A DNA stretch of 10,265 nucleotides from Bacillota bacterium (GCA_023395695.1 JAEWYJ010000291.1:1-10265); one strand, 5' to 3'. Shown: positions 1 through 7,473, numbered from the stretch's first letter. Translations and numbers: made by a program. Notes: generated from the letters alone by a model not told the origin.

Positions 1-1012
1 GTGCATGGCTAATACCGATCCGGTTAACGACTGCGCGGCTATCACCGAGTATATTAAAAACAAGGCCGAAGAGGCGGGCTACTGCAAGGTGTACCCTATC
101 GGCGCGGTTTCAAAAGGGCTTGAGGGCAAGGAGCTTGCCGAGATGGGGGACATGAAGGCGGCCGGCGCAGTGCTGTTTTCAGACGATGGCAGCCCGGTTT
201 CAAATGCGCGGCTGTTAGAGCTGGCGCTGCGCTATTCTGCGCGGTTTGACGCCGTTGTGGCCGTGCATCCTGAGGAGCTGTCGCTTTCGGAGGGGGGAGC
301 TATGAACCGGGGCGTCATGGCGACAATGCTCGGCCTGCCCGGCATCTCCCGCGCGGCGGAGGAAGGCCCCATTGCCCGAGACCTTGTTCTGGCCGAGGAA
401 AATCAGGCGCGTATCCACATCTGCCACATCTCAACAGCGGGCTGCGTCGAGCTGATCCGTCACGCCAAGGCGCGCGGTGTCAGGGTCACCTGCGAGACAA
501 CGCCCCACTACCTTTGTCTGGATGAAACGGCTTGCGAGGGCTACGACGTCAACGCCAAGGTCGCCCCTCCGCTGCGCACCGTCGCCGATCAGGAGGCGCT
601 GATTGCGGGGCTGTTGGACGGCACCGTCGACGCTATTGCGACCGATCACGCGCCGCACCACATCGATGACAAGAACATGGAATTTTCGCTGGCGGCCAAA
701 GGCATTTCCGGCTTTGAGACGGCGTTCTCCGCCTGCTACACCCGCTTGGTCAAGAGCGGCCTCCTCCCTCTGGAAAAGCTGGTTGAGAAAATGTGCCTGA
801 CCCCGGCCCGAATCGCCAGGATTCCGGGTGGCGTCATCGCCGAGGGGCAGCCTGCCGATTTTTTCTTAGCCGACGACGGTGAATGGACGGTTGACGCGCA
901 ACAATTTCTCTCGCGCGGCAAAAATACGCCGCTGCATGGCAAGACTTTAAGCGGCCGGGTGCTTAAAACCTTTCAGTCGGGCAAATTGGTCTACGACCGT
1001 GCGCCCGATTAA
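1..1012 (+). CDS. pyrC: Dihydroorotase (partial, 5' end outside window)
   Basis: Zinc amidohydrolase that interconverts N-carbamoyl-L-aspartate and dihydroorotate, the third step of UMP synthesis, in the cytosol. The frame is open from base 2, where a Cys codon precedes the ATG at 5. That ATG lies inside the family motif 'MxNTxPVND', so it is not the start; roughly the first 80-100 residues, including the HxH metal ligands, are missing. Counting from this Met, I see LFSDDG (58-62), a His-Pro-Glu-Glu segment (88-91) where relatives usually have His-Cys/Ala-Glu-Asp, HICHIST (138-144), TTPHYL (165-170), APPLR (187-191), ATDHAPH (212-218) and GISGFETAF (233-241). Asp61, His88, His141 and Asp214 have the spacing I remember for the metal ligands of type I bacterial dihydroorotases. 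The C-terminal beta segment is complete. It is followed 23 bases later by pyrF in an apparent operon. Identification is secure; the partial state is due only to the window edge. Confidence 0.96.
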   Translation, partial: CMANTDPVNDCAAITEYIKNKAEEAGYCKVYPIGAVSKGLEGKELAEMGDMKAAGAVLFSDDGSPVSNARLLELALRYSARFDAVVAVHPEELSLSEGGAMNRGVMATMLGLPGISRAAEEGPIARDLVLAEENQARIHICHISTAGCVELIRHAKARGVRVTCETTPHYLCLDETACEGYDVNAKVAPPLRTVADQEALIAGLLDGTVDAIATDHAPHHIDDKNMEFSLAAKGISGFETAFSACYTRLVKSGLLPLEKLVEKMCLTPARIARIPGGVIAEGQPADFFLADDGEWTVDAQQFLSRGKNTPLHGKTLSGRVLKTFQSGKLVYDRAPD

Positions 1013-1035
1013 CGGCAGAAACGGAGGTCAACAGA

Positions 1036-1932
1036 ATGTTAAATAATGCGGCGGACCGCCTTGCGGCGGCGATTGCAAGGGTTAAAAACCCGACCGCGAT
1101 GGGACTGGACACGCAGGCCGGGCATCTGCCTGCCGAATTTGCACCCGCAGACAATGCGGATACAACCATCTGCGCGGCTATTTTAAACTATAACAAGGCG
1201 CTGCTCGACGGCATGGCCGACCTGATTGGCTGCGTCAAGGTGCAGGTCGCCTATTACGAAATATACGGCGTGACGGGGATGCAGGCGTTTGCCAAAACGC
1301 TGCAATACGCACGGGAACGCGGTTATGTGACCATTGCCGACTGTAAGCGTAACGATATCGGCGCAACAGCGGGCGCCTACGCGCGCGCCTATCTGAACCC
1401 CGAGGGGGAATTTTTCAGCGATTTTGTCACGGTTAACGCTTATTTGGGGGCGGACGGCATTGCGCCTTTTATCGACGAGGCTAAACAGCATGGCGGCGGC
1501 ATTTATGTGCTGGTCAAAACCTCCAATCCTTCGGGCGGGCAGCTTCAGGATATTGTAACCGCCGACGGGCGCAGGGTTTACGAGCTGATGGCCGATCTGG
1601 TCAGCGACTGGGGTGAGGGACTGATAGGTGAGAGCGGCTATTCCTCGGTTGGGGCGGTCGTCGGCGCAACATGGCCCGCCGAATCAACGGCGCTGCGCGG
1701 CCGTATGCCGCATACGCCGTTTTTAGTGCCGGGCTATGGCGCACAGGGCGCGACGGGCCAGGATTTAAACGGCTGCTTTGACCAAACCAAAGGCGGCGCG
1801 GTTGTCAATGCTTCCCGCTCGCTGCTTTGCGCGCATCAAAAGCGTCCCGGGCTGCACTGGCTTGAGGCGGTGCGGGCCGAGGCGGTGCGCATGCGTGACG
1901 ACATTACCGCCGATTACAGCGAAGGGGCGTGA
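1036..1932 (+). CDS. pyrF: Orotidine 5'-phosphate decarboxylase (long, type 2)
   Basis: Decarboxylates OMP to UMP, the last step of the pathway, in the cytosol. The 298-residue length fits the longer 'type 2' (mycobacterial-like) subgroup rather than the ~230-residue E. coli/Bacillus form. Visible signatures: GLDTQ near the N terminus (23-27, a substrate-site Asp), the catalytic segment ADCKRNDIGATAGAYA (101-116, with Lys104 and Asp107 as the expected Lys-Asp pair), VLVKTSNPSG (158-167), GAVVGATWPAE (206-216) and LVPGYGAQG (230-238) of the phosphate-binding end of the barrel. The start is set by GGAGG at 1023-1027, eight bases before the ATG. The gene ends 4 bases before pyrK, so translation of the two is probably coupled. 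Nothing is broken or missing. Confidence 0.97.
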   Translation: MLNNAADRLAAAIARVKNPTAMGLDTQAGHLPAEFAPADNADTTICAAILNYNKALLDGMADLIGCVKVQVAYYEIYGVTGMQAFAKTLQYARERGYVTIADCKRNDIGATAGAYARAYLNPEGEFFSDFVTVNAYLGADGIAPFIDEAKQHGGGIYVLVKTSNPSGGQLQDIVTADGRRVYELMADLVSDWGEGLIGESGYSSVGAVVGATWPAESTALRGRMPHTPFLVPGYGAQGATGQDLNGCFDQTKGGAVVNASRSLLCAHQKRPGLHWLEAVRAEAVRMRDDITADYSEGA

Positions 1933-1936
1933 GCAT

Positions 1937-2710
1937 ATGAAACCTTTTATGGCGAAAATCTTAGAAAAAGGCCCGTTGGGCCGCGATATGCTCCGGTTTG
2001 TGCTGCATGCGCCCGAGGCGTTCTCGCAGCCGGTGCTGCCGGGTATGTTTGTGCATATTAAGGTTCCGGGCGATGCGTCGCATATTCTGCGGCGGCCAAT
2101 TAGCATTATGGATGCCGACCCGCAGGCAGGCAGCCTCACGCTGGGCATTCAGCCCAAGGGTGACGGCACGCAGCGCATCTGCGCGCTGAATGCGGGTGAC
2201 GACATGGATATTATTGCACCGCTTGGCAACAGCTTTGCACTGGGCGGCGCCAAGATGGTCTGGGCGCTGGGCGGCGGGGTTGGCGTTGCGCCAATGCTGT
2301 TTGCCTGCCACGCTTTTTCAGAGCAGGCAAAAATGACGGCGCTATTAGGCTTTCGCACCGCCGAGCAGGTTTATGCCGAGGGGGATTTCGCCCCTTTCGC
2401 CGACTTAATGATCTGTACCGATGACGGCTGCCGCGGCTTTAACGGCACGGTGATTGATGCGGCGAAGGAGCGGATCGAACTGCCCGAATTGATTCTGGCC
2501 TGCGGGCCGACGCCGATGCTCAAGGCCGTGCAGCTCTTTGCCGCCCAGCGCAATATCCCTTGCCAGATCTCATTGGAGCAGCGCATGGGCTGCGGCTATG
2601 GCGCCTGCTTAACCTGCGCCTGCAAAATAAAACAGGCAGAGGGCGACGAGACATTTGCGCGGGTTTGCGCCGACGGCCCGGTATTCGACGCAAAGGCGGT
2701 GGTGCTGTGA
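1937..2710 (+). CDS. pyrK: Dihydroorotate dehydrogenase B, electron-transfer subunit
   Basis: FAD and [2Fe-2S] subunit that passes electrons from the PyrD FMN to NAD+, making a class 1B dihydroorotate dehydrogenase. The predicted protein is 257 residues. An N-terminal beta-barrel FAD domain carries RPIS (53-56), followed by the nucleotide-binding GGGVGVAPM (112-120) and ACGPTPML (188-195). The cluster cysteines are Cys219, Cys224, Cys227 and Cys244 (CX4CX2CX16C), the family arrangement. The reading frame is open further upstream, but I chose ATG 1937 because MKPFMAKILEKGPLG is a normal PyrK N terminus, an AAGGGG sequence (1922-1927) sits nine bases ahead, and the upstream extension lies wholly inside pyrF. 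Its last bases overlap the pyrD start (GTGA), as expected for subunits made in equal amounts. Confidence 0.96.
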   Translation: MKPFMAKILEKGPLGRDMLRFVLHAPEAFSQPVLPGMFVHIKVPGDASHILRRPISIMDADPQAGSLTLGIQPKGDGTQRICALNAGDDMDIIAPLGNSFALGGAKMVWALGGGVGVAPMLFACHAFSEQAKMTALLGFRTAEQVYAEGDFAPFADLMICTDDGCRGFNGTVIDAAKERIELPELILACGPTPMLKAVQLFAAQRNIPCQISLEQRMGCGYGACLTCACKIKQAEGDETFARVCADGPVFDAKAVVL

Positions 2711-3624
2711 ATACGATCGACCTGACGGTTACGCTGTGTGGTGTGACGCTGAAAAACCCGATTATTGCGGCCTCCGGTACCTTTGGCTTCGGGCGCGATT
2801 TCACCCGCTTTTACGATATCTCACGCTTGGGCGGCATCTCGGCCAAGGGCGTGACCCCCAAAGCGCGTACCGGCAATCCGCCGGTGCGCATCGTGGAGAC
2901 GCTCAGTGGCATTTTAAATTCTGTTGGGCTGCAAAACCCCGGGATTGATGCGTTTTTAGAGACGGAACTGCCGTGGATGCTTGAGCAGGGCGCGACGGTG
3001 CTCTGCAACATCTCAGGCAACACGCTTGAGGAGTTTTGTGAGATGGCGCGCAAGCTTGACCGCAGCGGCGCGGCATTTATAGAGGTTAATGTAAGCTGCC
3101 CGAATATCCATGCGGGCGGCCGGGTGTTTGGCAGCGACCCCGACAGCATTCTGGCCGTGACGCAGGCGGTGCGCTGCTGCACCTCAAAGCCAATTATTGT
3201 CAAGCTCTCGCCCAATGTGGCAGATATCGCCGATATGGCGGTCGCCGCACAAGAGGGCGGGGCAGACGCTGTGTCGCTGATTAACACCATCACCGGCATG
3301 GCGATTGACGTCAACACGCGCAGGCCGGTGCTTGCCAATATGACCGGCGGCCTGTCCGGCCCGGCGGTGCGCCCGGTGGCGCTGCGCATGTGCTATCAGG
3401 CGGCGCAGGCGGTCTCCATTCCCGTCGTGGGTATGGGCGGCATTATGACCGGGGAGGACGCCGTTATGTTCCTGCTTGCAGGCTGCACGGCGGTACAGGT
3501 GGGCACGGCGAGCCTGGCCGACCCGATGGCCTGCGTGCGCATCCTCGACGAACTGGAGGATTATATGCGCCGCAAGGGCATCCAACAGGTCGGGGAACTC
3601 ATAGGTACGCTTATAACCGAATAA
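2707..3624 (+). CDS. pyrD: Dihydroorotate dehydrogenase B, catalytic subunit
   Basis: FMN barrel enzyme oxidising dihydroorotate to orotate; it works with PyrK and uses NAD+. The product is 305 residues when started at GTG 2707, which overlaps the pyrK stop by four bases (GTGA). An upstream in-frame extension exists but runs through the PyrK iron-sulfur region, while NTIDLTVTLCGVTLKNPI is the expected N terminus. Motifs seen: LKNPIIAASGTFGFG (15-29), SAKGVTPKARTGNP (45-58), NSVGLQNPG (71-79), NVSCPN (128-133) with Cys131 as the catalytic base that marks class 1 enzymes (class 2 has Ser), KLSPN (166-170), NTITGMAIDVNTRRP (193-207), and GMGGIMTGEDA with AVQVGTA (242-268) for FMN phosphate. The Shine-Dalgarno is weak (AGGCGG at about 2694-2699), which fits translational coupling to pyrK. 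Confidence 0.97.
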   Translation: MNTIDLTVTLCGVTLKNPIIAASGTFGFGRDFTRFYDISRLGGISAKGVTPKARTGNPPVRIVETLSGILNSVGLQNPGIDAFLETELPWMLEQGATVLCNISGNTLEEFCEMARKLDRSGAAFIEVNVSCPNIHAGGRVFGSDPDSILAVTQAVRCCTSKPIIVKLSPNVADIADMAVAAQEGGADAVSLINTITGMAIDVNTRRPVLANMTGGLSGPAVRPVALRMCYQAAQAVSIPVVGMGGIMTGEDAVMFLLAGCTAVQVGTASLADPMACVRILDELEDYMRRKGIQQVGELIGTLITE

Positions 3625-3638
3625 CCGGAGGGGATTTT

Positions 3639-4217
3639 ATGACAAGAGAAGAGAAAATACAGCTGCTAAAGGATGCGCAGGTGCTGCAAACCGGGCATTT
3701 TCGTCTGACGTCGGGCCGCCACTCAGACCAGTATATGCAGTGCGCCCGCGTTTTTGAGGATGCTAAATACGCCCAACCCATTTGCGAGGACATTGCCGAT
3801 GCGTTCCGAAACGAAAAGCTGGATCTGGTTATTGGCCCGGCTATCGGCGGCGTCATCATCACCTACGAGGTGGCGCGGCAGCTCGGCGTGCGCAACATTT
3901 TTGCCGAGCGTGAAAACGGCGTTATGACGCTGCGCCGCGGCTTTGCAATCCAACCGGGCGCACGGGTGCTGGTGGTTGAGGATACCATTACGACCGGTGG
4001 CTCGGTTAAGGAGGTCATCGCGCTGGTTAAGGAAAAGGGCGGTGTGGTTGTCGGCGTCGGTTCGGTGGTTGACCGCTCGAACGGCGCGGTAGACTTTGGC
4101 GTACCACTGCATGCGGCGGTTTCGTTGGAGGTTGTCTCTTATGAGGAGGGCGACTGCCCGCTGTGCCGGCAGGGGCTGCCGATTACCAAGCCCGGCAGCC
4201 GGGTCTTTAACAAATAA
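3639..4217 (+). CDS. pyrE: Orotate phosphoribosyltransferase
   Basis: Transfers ribose-5-phosphate from PRPP to orotate, giving OMP and pyrophosphate, in the cytosol. Started at ATG 3639, the protein is 192 residues; GGAGGGG (3627-3633) lies five bases ahead and the frame upstream of it falls inside pyrD. The N-terminal FRLTSGRHSDQYMQC segment (21-35) is the orotate/hood region, and VLVVEDTITTGGS (110-122) is the PRPP-binding motif with its acidic pair. The C-terminal tail contains CPLC (173-176) followed by GLPITKPGSR; this Cys-containing tail is, as I recall, typical of the Thermotoga/clostridial PyrE subgroup and absent in E. coli PyrE. It is the last gene of the pyr operon and its stop codon is followed by the convergent intergenic region with hairpins. 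Confidence 0.97.
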   Translation: MTREEKIQLLKDAQVLQTGHFRLTSGRHSDQYMQCARVFEDAKYAQPICEDIADAFRNEKLDLVIGPAIGGVIITYEVARQLGVRNIFAERENGVMTLRRGFAIQPGARVLVVEDTITTGGSVKEVIALVKEKGGVVVGVGSVVDRSNGAVDFGVPLHAAVSLEVVSYEEGDCPLCRQGLPITKPGSRVFNK

Positions 4218-4295
4218 TACCAAACACAATTAAAACAACTGTTAAGCTGTCGGATATTTTAGCCGGACTCAGTCAAGGCGCTTCTGAATGGAATG

Positions 4296-4333
4296 ACCCC
4301 TGTTTTGTGCTTTAAAATGCACAAAACAGGGGT
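4296..4333 (+). terminator. Hairpin, probable pyr operon terminator
   Basis: Arms ACCCCTGTTTTGTGC (4296-4310) and GCACAAAACAGGGGT (4319-4333) are a perfect 15-bp inverted repeat around an 8-base AT-rich loop. On the + strand the GGGG end is followed by TTTATGCTT, a short and interrupted U tract. On the - strand no U tract follows. It lies 78 bases after the pyrE stop, so the most economical reading is the terminator of the pyr operon, perhaps of moderate strength given the poor U tract. Confidence 0.65.
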
Positions 4334-4352
4334 TTATGCTTGGATGTTATTT

Positions 4353-4409
4353 TATAGTCATACCACCAAAAAACCAATCCTGTATTGGTTTTTTGGTGGT
4401 ATGACTATA
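4353..4409. terminator. Perfect 57-base palindrome; likely bidirectional terminator
   Basis: Arms of 26 bases (4353-4378 and 4384-4409) are exactly complementary around the loop CCTGT (4379-4383). The core reads AAAAAA-CCAAT-CCTGT-ATTGG-TTTTTT, so on either strand a small CCAAT/ATTGG hairpin is followed by six T's. That is the layout of a symmetric intrinsic terminator, and it sits between two genes that face each other. The outer 13-14 bp of each arm (TATAGTCATACCACC and its complement) go beyond what a terminator needs, and could instead mark a dispersed palindromic repeat. Confidence 0.7.
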
Positions 4410-4496
4410 TATGCCGATCAATTTTAAAAGCGGCGTAGCGTTGGTGTGCCTATTTTTGCGTGGTAAGAAGGACAACGCAGCAACGCGGAAAACAGG

Positions 4497-4513
4497 CCGT
4501 CAAGATAAGACGG
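4497..4513. terminator. Small hairpin just after the TetR-family gene
   Basis: CCGTC (4497-4501) and GACGG (4509-4513) form a 5-bp stem with a 7-base loop. On the + strand it is followed by TTTTG; on the - strand it is preceded by AAAA and followed by CCTGTTTTCC. It lies 9 bases past the stop codon of the TetR-family gene and could be part of that gene's 3' terminator. The stem is short, so this is a weak call. Confidence 0.3.
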
Positions 4514-4521
4514 TTTTGAAG

Positions 4522-5121
4522 TTAGTCGGCTATAGCATCAGGGGGCAGCACGGCGTGGCTCGCGCCTGAAATAATGCCGCAGATCAGCTGTGAGAGCCGT
4601 TGCGGCGGCACCTGATCGGCATTACCGATCCAGGCCTCCAGAATAGAAACAGTACCGGAAGCAATAAAATCCATAAAATACATCAATAGACGGGGGTCTA
4701 TATCGCTGCGGCCTTGCAGCTGTTCGCCCCACATATCGCGCAGACGGGTGCGGAAATTGAATACGAGATGCACATGCTCACCCGACTCGATCAGCAGTTT
4801 GAAAAACGGCTGATCGTTTTGAATTTCAAGAAACAGCTTGTCAAAGAACGGCGCGGGGTTTTCAAGGCTGTTCCAAATGTTATTTTGGTCGATAAGAGCA
4901 AATAACCGTTGCAGAAATTCATTCTCCAGATCTCGCAGCACCGAGTCGATATCCGCGTAATGATTATAAAAGGTCTTGCGGTTGACGTCGGCCCGCTCGG
5001 TCAGCTCGCTGATCGAAATTTTTGCAACCGGTTTTTCTTTCATAATGGCCAGAAGGGTCGACTTAATTGCGAAGGTGGTTTTCCGACATCGCCGATCATC
5101 TTTATTCAATATTTCCGCCAT
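4522..5121 (-). CDS. TetR/AcrR-family transcriptional regulator
   Basis: A 199-residue DNA-binding repressor of the usual family length. The N-terminal helices lead into the helix-turn-helix at about residues 35-54 (ISISELTERADVNRKTFYNHY), with the family's F-Y-N-H-Y ending followed by an acidic D-I-D-S-V-L segment. The C-terminal 130 residues are helical and variable, as expected for the ligand-binding and dimer part. Here they look most like the TetR C-terminal type with a YFMDFIASGTVSILEAWI helix. The ATG complement is at 5119-5121 with AAGGGG six bases ahead on the - strand. It is transcribed divergently from the MMPL transporter gene across a 150-base AT-rich region with repeated half-sites, so it probably represses the transporter operon and itself, released by a ligand that the transporter may handle. 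The ligand is unknown. Confidence 0.93.
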   Translation of the reverse strand: MAEILNKDDRRCRKTTFAIKSTLLAIMKEKPVAKISISELTERADVNRKTFYNHYADIDSVLRDLENEFLQRLFALIDQNNIWNSLENPAPFFDKLFLEIQNDQPFFKLLIESGEHVHLVFNFRTRLRDMWGEQLQGRSDIDPRLLMYFMDFIASGTVSILEAWIGNADQVPPQRLSQLICGIISGASHAVLPPDAIAD

Positions 5122-5271
5122 GATTTGCCCCTTTCTCCCCGGTATGGATAAATTGTGTGGAATAATATACAGATGCTGCTAAAAGTGACCGTTGTATTAT
5201 TCTCAATTGTATAATAATATACGTTAGTGTAAAAGTCAATAGATGAGTAATAAACCGGGAGAGAAGATTAT
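5122..5271. promoter_or_regulatory. Divergent control region, regulator / transporter operon
   Basis: This 150-base AT-rich spacer holds the promoters of both divergent units. Seen directly: AATAATATAC occurs twice in direct orientation (5161-5170 and 5213-5222, 52 bases apart, close to five helical turns), and its near-complement GTATTATT lies between them (5194-5201). TAAAAGT also occurs twice (5180-5186 and 5230-5236), so the two modules look like a diverged duplication. A perfect TATAAT lies at 5210-5215 for the + strand; the best -35 match is poor (GTGACC 5185-5190, 19-base spacer). A TATATT box on the - strand (complement of 5164-5169), preceded by TG, may serve the regulator. Ribosome binding sites at both edges are clear: GGGAGAG 5257-5263 for the transporter and AAGGGG on the - strand. 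Promoter assignments are inferred. Confidence 0.7.
5195..5219. promoter_or_regulatory. Candidate TetR-family operator
   Basis: TATTATT (5195-5201) and AATAATA (5213-5219) form a perfect 7-bp inverted repeat with an 11-base centre, 25 bp in all, a size compatible with a TetR-family dimer site. It overlaps the + strand TATAAT (5210-5215), so a bound repressor would block RNA polymerase. The arms are pure A/T in an A/T-rich region, which makes chance symmetry likelier than it would be elsewhere. A second pair, GAATAATA (5160-5167) and TATTATTC (5195-5202), has a much wider 27-base spacing. Confidence 0.45.
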
Positions 5272-7473
5272 ATGGTTACCAGTCAAAAAACAATGGTTGA
5301 CCGTCTTATCAGCTTTATCGTAAGAAGAAGAAAACACATCGAAAAGTTTTTTATTCTCATGGTAGCGCTGTCTGCGGTTGCCGCACTGATGGTTCGGGTC
5401 AATTACGACCTGACCGAATACCTGCCGGCGTGGGCGCCCACCCGACAGGGCATCGACGCAATGGAAGCCGAGTTTGGCTATCCGGGTACTGCACGGGTGA
5501 TGATGACCGACGTCACAATTTATGAGGCGAAGCTTTACAAAGGTCAGCTTGAAGCCATTGACGGTGTTGACAGCGTTTCATGGGCCGACACCGCCACCGA
5601 TATTTACAGCTCGCAGGCCTTTTTGGAAGCGGCGGATATCGACGACTATTATAAAGACGGCTGCGCCGTTTATGATGTGGTTTTTAAGAAGGGCGATTCC
5701 GACCGTGTCTCTTATGCCGCTATTGATGAGATACGCAGCATGCTGGGCGACAAATGCAGCATCTCAGGCCCAACGGTGGAGAATAAGACCGTCAGTGAAA
5801 ACATGGCCCGCGAAATGCCGCGTATTCTGACCATAGGGGTGCTGTTCATCCTCTGTGTGCTGACGCTGACCACCAATTCATGGTTTGAGCCGGTGCTGTT
5901 TATGGTGACAATGGGCGCTGCGGTTATCCTCAATAGCGGCACCAATATCATCTTCGGCACCATATCGTTCATTTCGTCCAATGCGGCGGCGCTGCTGCAA
6001 ATTGCGGTGGCAATGGATTATTCAATCTTCCTGCTGCATACCTTTACGGCCGAAAAGGACAAAGGCGTCGGCGTTGAGCAGGCCATGGAAAATGCCCTGC
6101 GCATTGCAATGAACTCGATTGTATCCAGCGCGTTTACAACGGTCATCGGCTTTTTGGCGCTGGCGCTTATGCAGTTTACCATCGGCTATGACATTGGCAT
6201 GGTACTGGCCAAGGGCATTGTGTGCAGCATGCTTACCGTGCTGCTGCTTATGCCGGCGCTGATTCTGCGCTGGCAGAATATAATCGAAAAGCTACAGCAT
6301 AAGCCTTTCATTCCGCCGCTGGACCGGTTTGCAAAACGGGTGTTTGCCTCCCGTTATGCGGTGGCGGTGCTGGTGCTGCTTCTGATTGTGCCGTGCTATG
6401 TGGCGCAGGGCATGACCCACTATATGTACGGAACATCGGTGGTCGGGTGCGCGGAGGGAACACCTACCTGGCTGGAAAAAAAGGCGATTGACGACGTGTT
6501 CGGTATGAGCAATACCATTGTGATTATCGTGCCGAACAAGGGCAATGTCATTGAAAAGCGGGTGGCGGATGAACTGAAAGCCCGGCCTTACATACGCAAT
6601 GTTACGGCGCTTTCCACCACGCTGCCGCAGGGTATTCCAGAAAGCTTTCTGCCCAAAAGTCTGACCTCAAAGCTGCATAGTGAAGGCTATTCGCGCATGC
6701 TGGTCAACGTGCGTAGCGACACCGAAACCGACCAGGCCTTTGTTTACGACGATGAAATTAAAGCTATTGTAGGCCGTTATTACACCGAGGACACATTTTT
6801 CATCGGAAAAACGCCCGTTGCCAAGGATATTAAGCAAATTATTTTGCAGGACAACAAGGAGGTTAACCTAATCTCAATTCTGGGCGTGGCGCTGGTGGTG
6901 TTTATGGCCTTTGGGTCTCTGGCTGTGACGCTTGTGGTGCTGGTGCCAATTGAGGTGGCTGTTTATATCAATATGGCGCTGCCGTATCTTTACAACGAAA
7001 AGCTGGCATTTCTGGGCTACCTTATGGTAAGCAGCATGCAGCTGGGGGCGACGGTGGATTATTCTATTTTGCTGACCAACAACTACCTTACCATGAGGCA
7101 GGAAGAACCGGATAAAAAGCAGGCCGCCATTAAAACAATCAGCAAGAGCACCGTTTCCATTATGACCTCGGGTATGGTGCTCACCATTGTCGGTTATGGC
7201 CTGAATTTTATGTCCTCGGTGCCCACCGTTGTGGATCTTGGGCATTTGATTGGCCGCGGCGGACTGTTCAGCATGCTTTTTGTGCTGACGCTGCTGCCGC
7301 TGTTACTGACGCTGTTTGACGGCGTCATACACCGGGGGCGGGAGCGCACCCAAAAAATTAAACAAACGCATACCGCGCTGGCGGCTAAAACCGGTGAGAA
7401 GGTTAAGCAGCTGGTGGGCGTCATTCGGCGCAGCCCGCATCGTAAAAACCTGACACCGCAGGAGGAAAAATAA
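5272..7473 (+). CDS. MMPL/RND-superfamily membrane transporter
   Basis: A 733-residue inner-membrane exporter of the MMPL branch of the RND superfamily, expected to use the proton gradient. The layout is the internally duplicated RND plan: TM1 (about 25-43), an exported loop (45-180), TM2-TM6 (about 183-332), TM7 (362-380), a second exported loop (382-528), and TM8-TM12 (about 532-684). The Asp-Tyr pairs of the proton relay are present in both halves: VAMDYSIFLL (Asp249-Tyr250) and GATVDYSILL (Asp596-Tyr597). The cytoplasmic tail (686-733) is basic and short, without the large C-terminal domain of mycobacterial MmpL3. The start ATG 5272 has GGGAGAG eight bases ahead. The next gene starts 3 bases after the stop and its ribosome binding site lies within this coding sequence, so the two are coupled. 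Similar clostridial proteins are often annotated as drug exporters, but the substrate cannot be told here; lipid, peptide or toxic small molecule are all possible. Confidence 0.92.
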   Translation: MVTSQKTMVDRLISFIVRRRKHIEKFFILMVALSAVAALMVRVNYDLTEYLPAWAPTRQGIDAMEAEFGYPGTARVMMTDVTIYEAKLYKGQLEAIDGVDSVSWADTATDIYSSQAFLEAADIDDYYKDGCAVYDVVFKKGDSDRVSYAAIDEIRSMLGDKCSISGPTVENKTVSENMAREMPRILTIGVLFILCVLTLTTNSWFEPVLFMVTMGAAVILNSGTNIIFGTISFISSNAAALLQIAVAMDYSIFLLHTFTAEKDKGVGVEQAMENALRIAMNSIVSSAFTTVIGFLALALMQFTIGYDIGMVLAKGIVCSMLTVLLLMPALILRWQNIIEKLQHKPFIPPLDRFAKRVFASRYAVAVLVLLLIVPCYVAQGMTHYMYGTSVVGCAEGTPTWLEKKAIDDVFGMSNTIVIIVPNKGNVIEKRVADELKARPYIRNVTALSTTLPQGIPESFLPKSLTSKLHSEGYSRMLVNVRSDTETDQAFVYDDEIKAIVGRYYTEDTFFIGKTPVAKDIKQIILQDNKEVNLISILGVALVVFMAFGSLAVTLVVLVPIEVAVYINMALPYLYNEKLAFLGYLMVSSMQLGATVDYSILLTNNYLTMRQEEPDKKQAAIKTISKSTVSIMTSGMVLTIVGYGLNFMSSVPTVVDLGHLIGRGGLFSMLFVLTLLPLLLTLFDGVIHRGRERTQKIKQTHTALAAKTGEKVKQLVGVIRRSPHRKNLTPQEEK

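Larger units (their letters stand above)
4218..4521. other. Gap between convergent units, rich in hairpins
   Basis: These 304 bases separate pyrE (+) from the TetR-family gene (-). I see no coding signal: no sizeable frame with a ribosome binding site. The contents are an AT-rich stretch after pyrE with a poor hairpin (about 4242-4265), a 15-bp-stem hairpin (4296-4333), a perfect 57-base palindrome (4353-4409), a loose inverted pair GCGTTG (4438-4443) / CAACGC (4473-4478), and a small hairpin (4497-4513). All fit transcription termination from both sides, although the length and perfection of the 57-base palindrome also leave room for a repeated palindromic element. Confidence 0.85.

Noticed and set aside
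1778..1936. Extended N terminus of PyrK
   Set aside because: The extra 53 codons lie inside pyrF, and ATG 1937 has a ribosome binding site and gives the family's normal N terminus.
2560..2706. Extended N terminus of PyrD
   Set aside because: The extension lies inside the PyrK iron-sulfur coding region; GTG 2707 gives the expected 305-residue protein with coupled overlap.
2811..3389. A 192-codon - strand frame inside pyrD
   Set aside because: It is antisense to a clearly real gene, lacks a ribosome binding site and shows no family motif.
3390..3638. Extended N terminus of PyrE
   Set aside because: It lies in another frame of pyrD; ATG 3639 follows a strong GGAGGGG and gives the normal length.
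4438..4478. GCGTTG / CAACGC inverted pair in the convergent gap
   Set aside because: Only 6 bp with a 29-base spacing; expected by chance in a region of this size.
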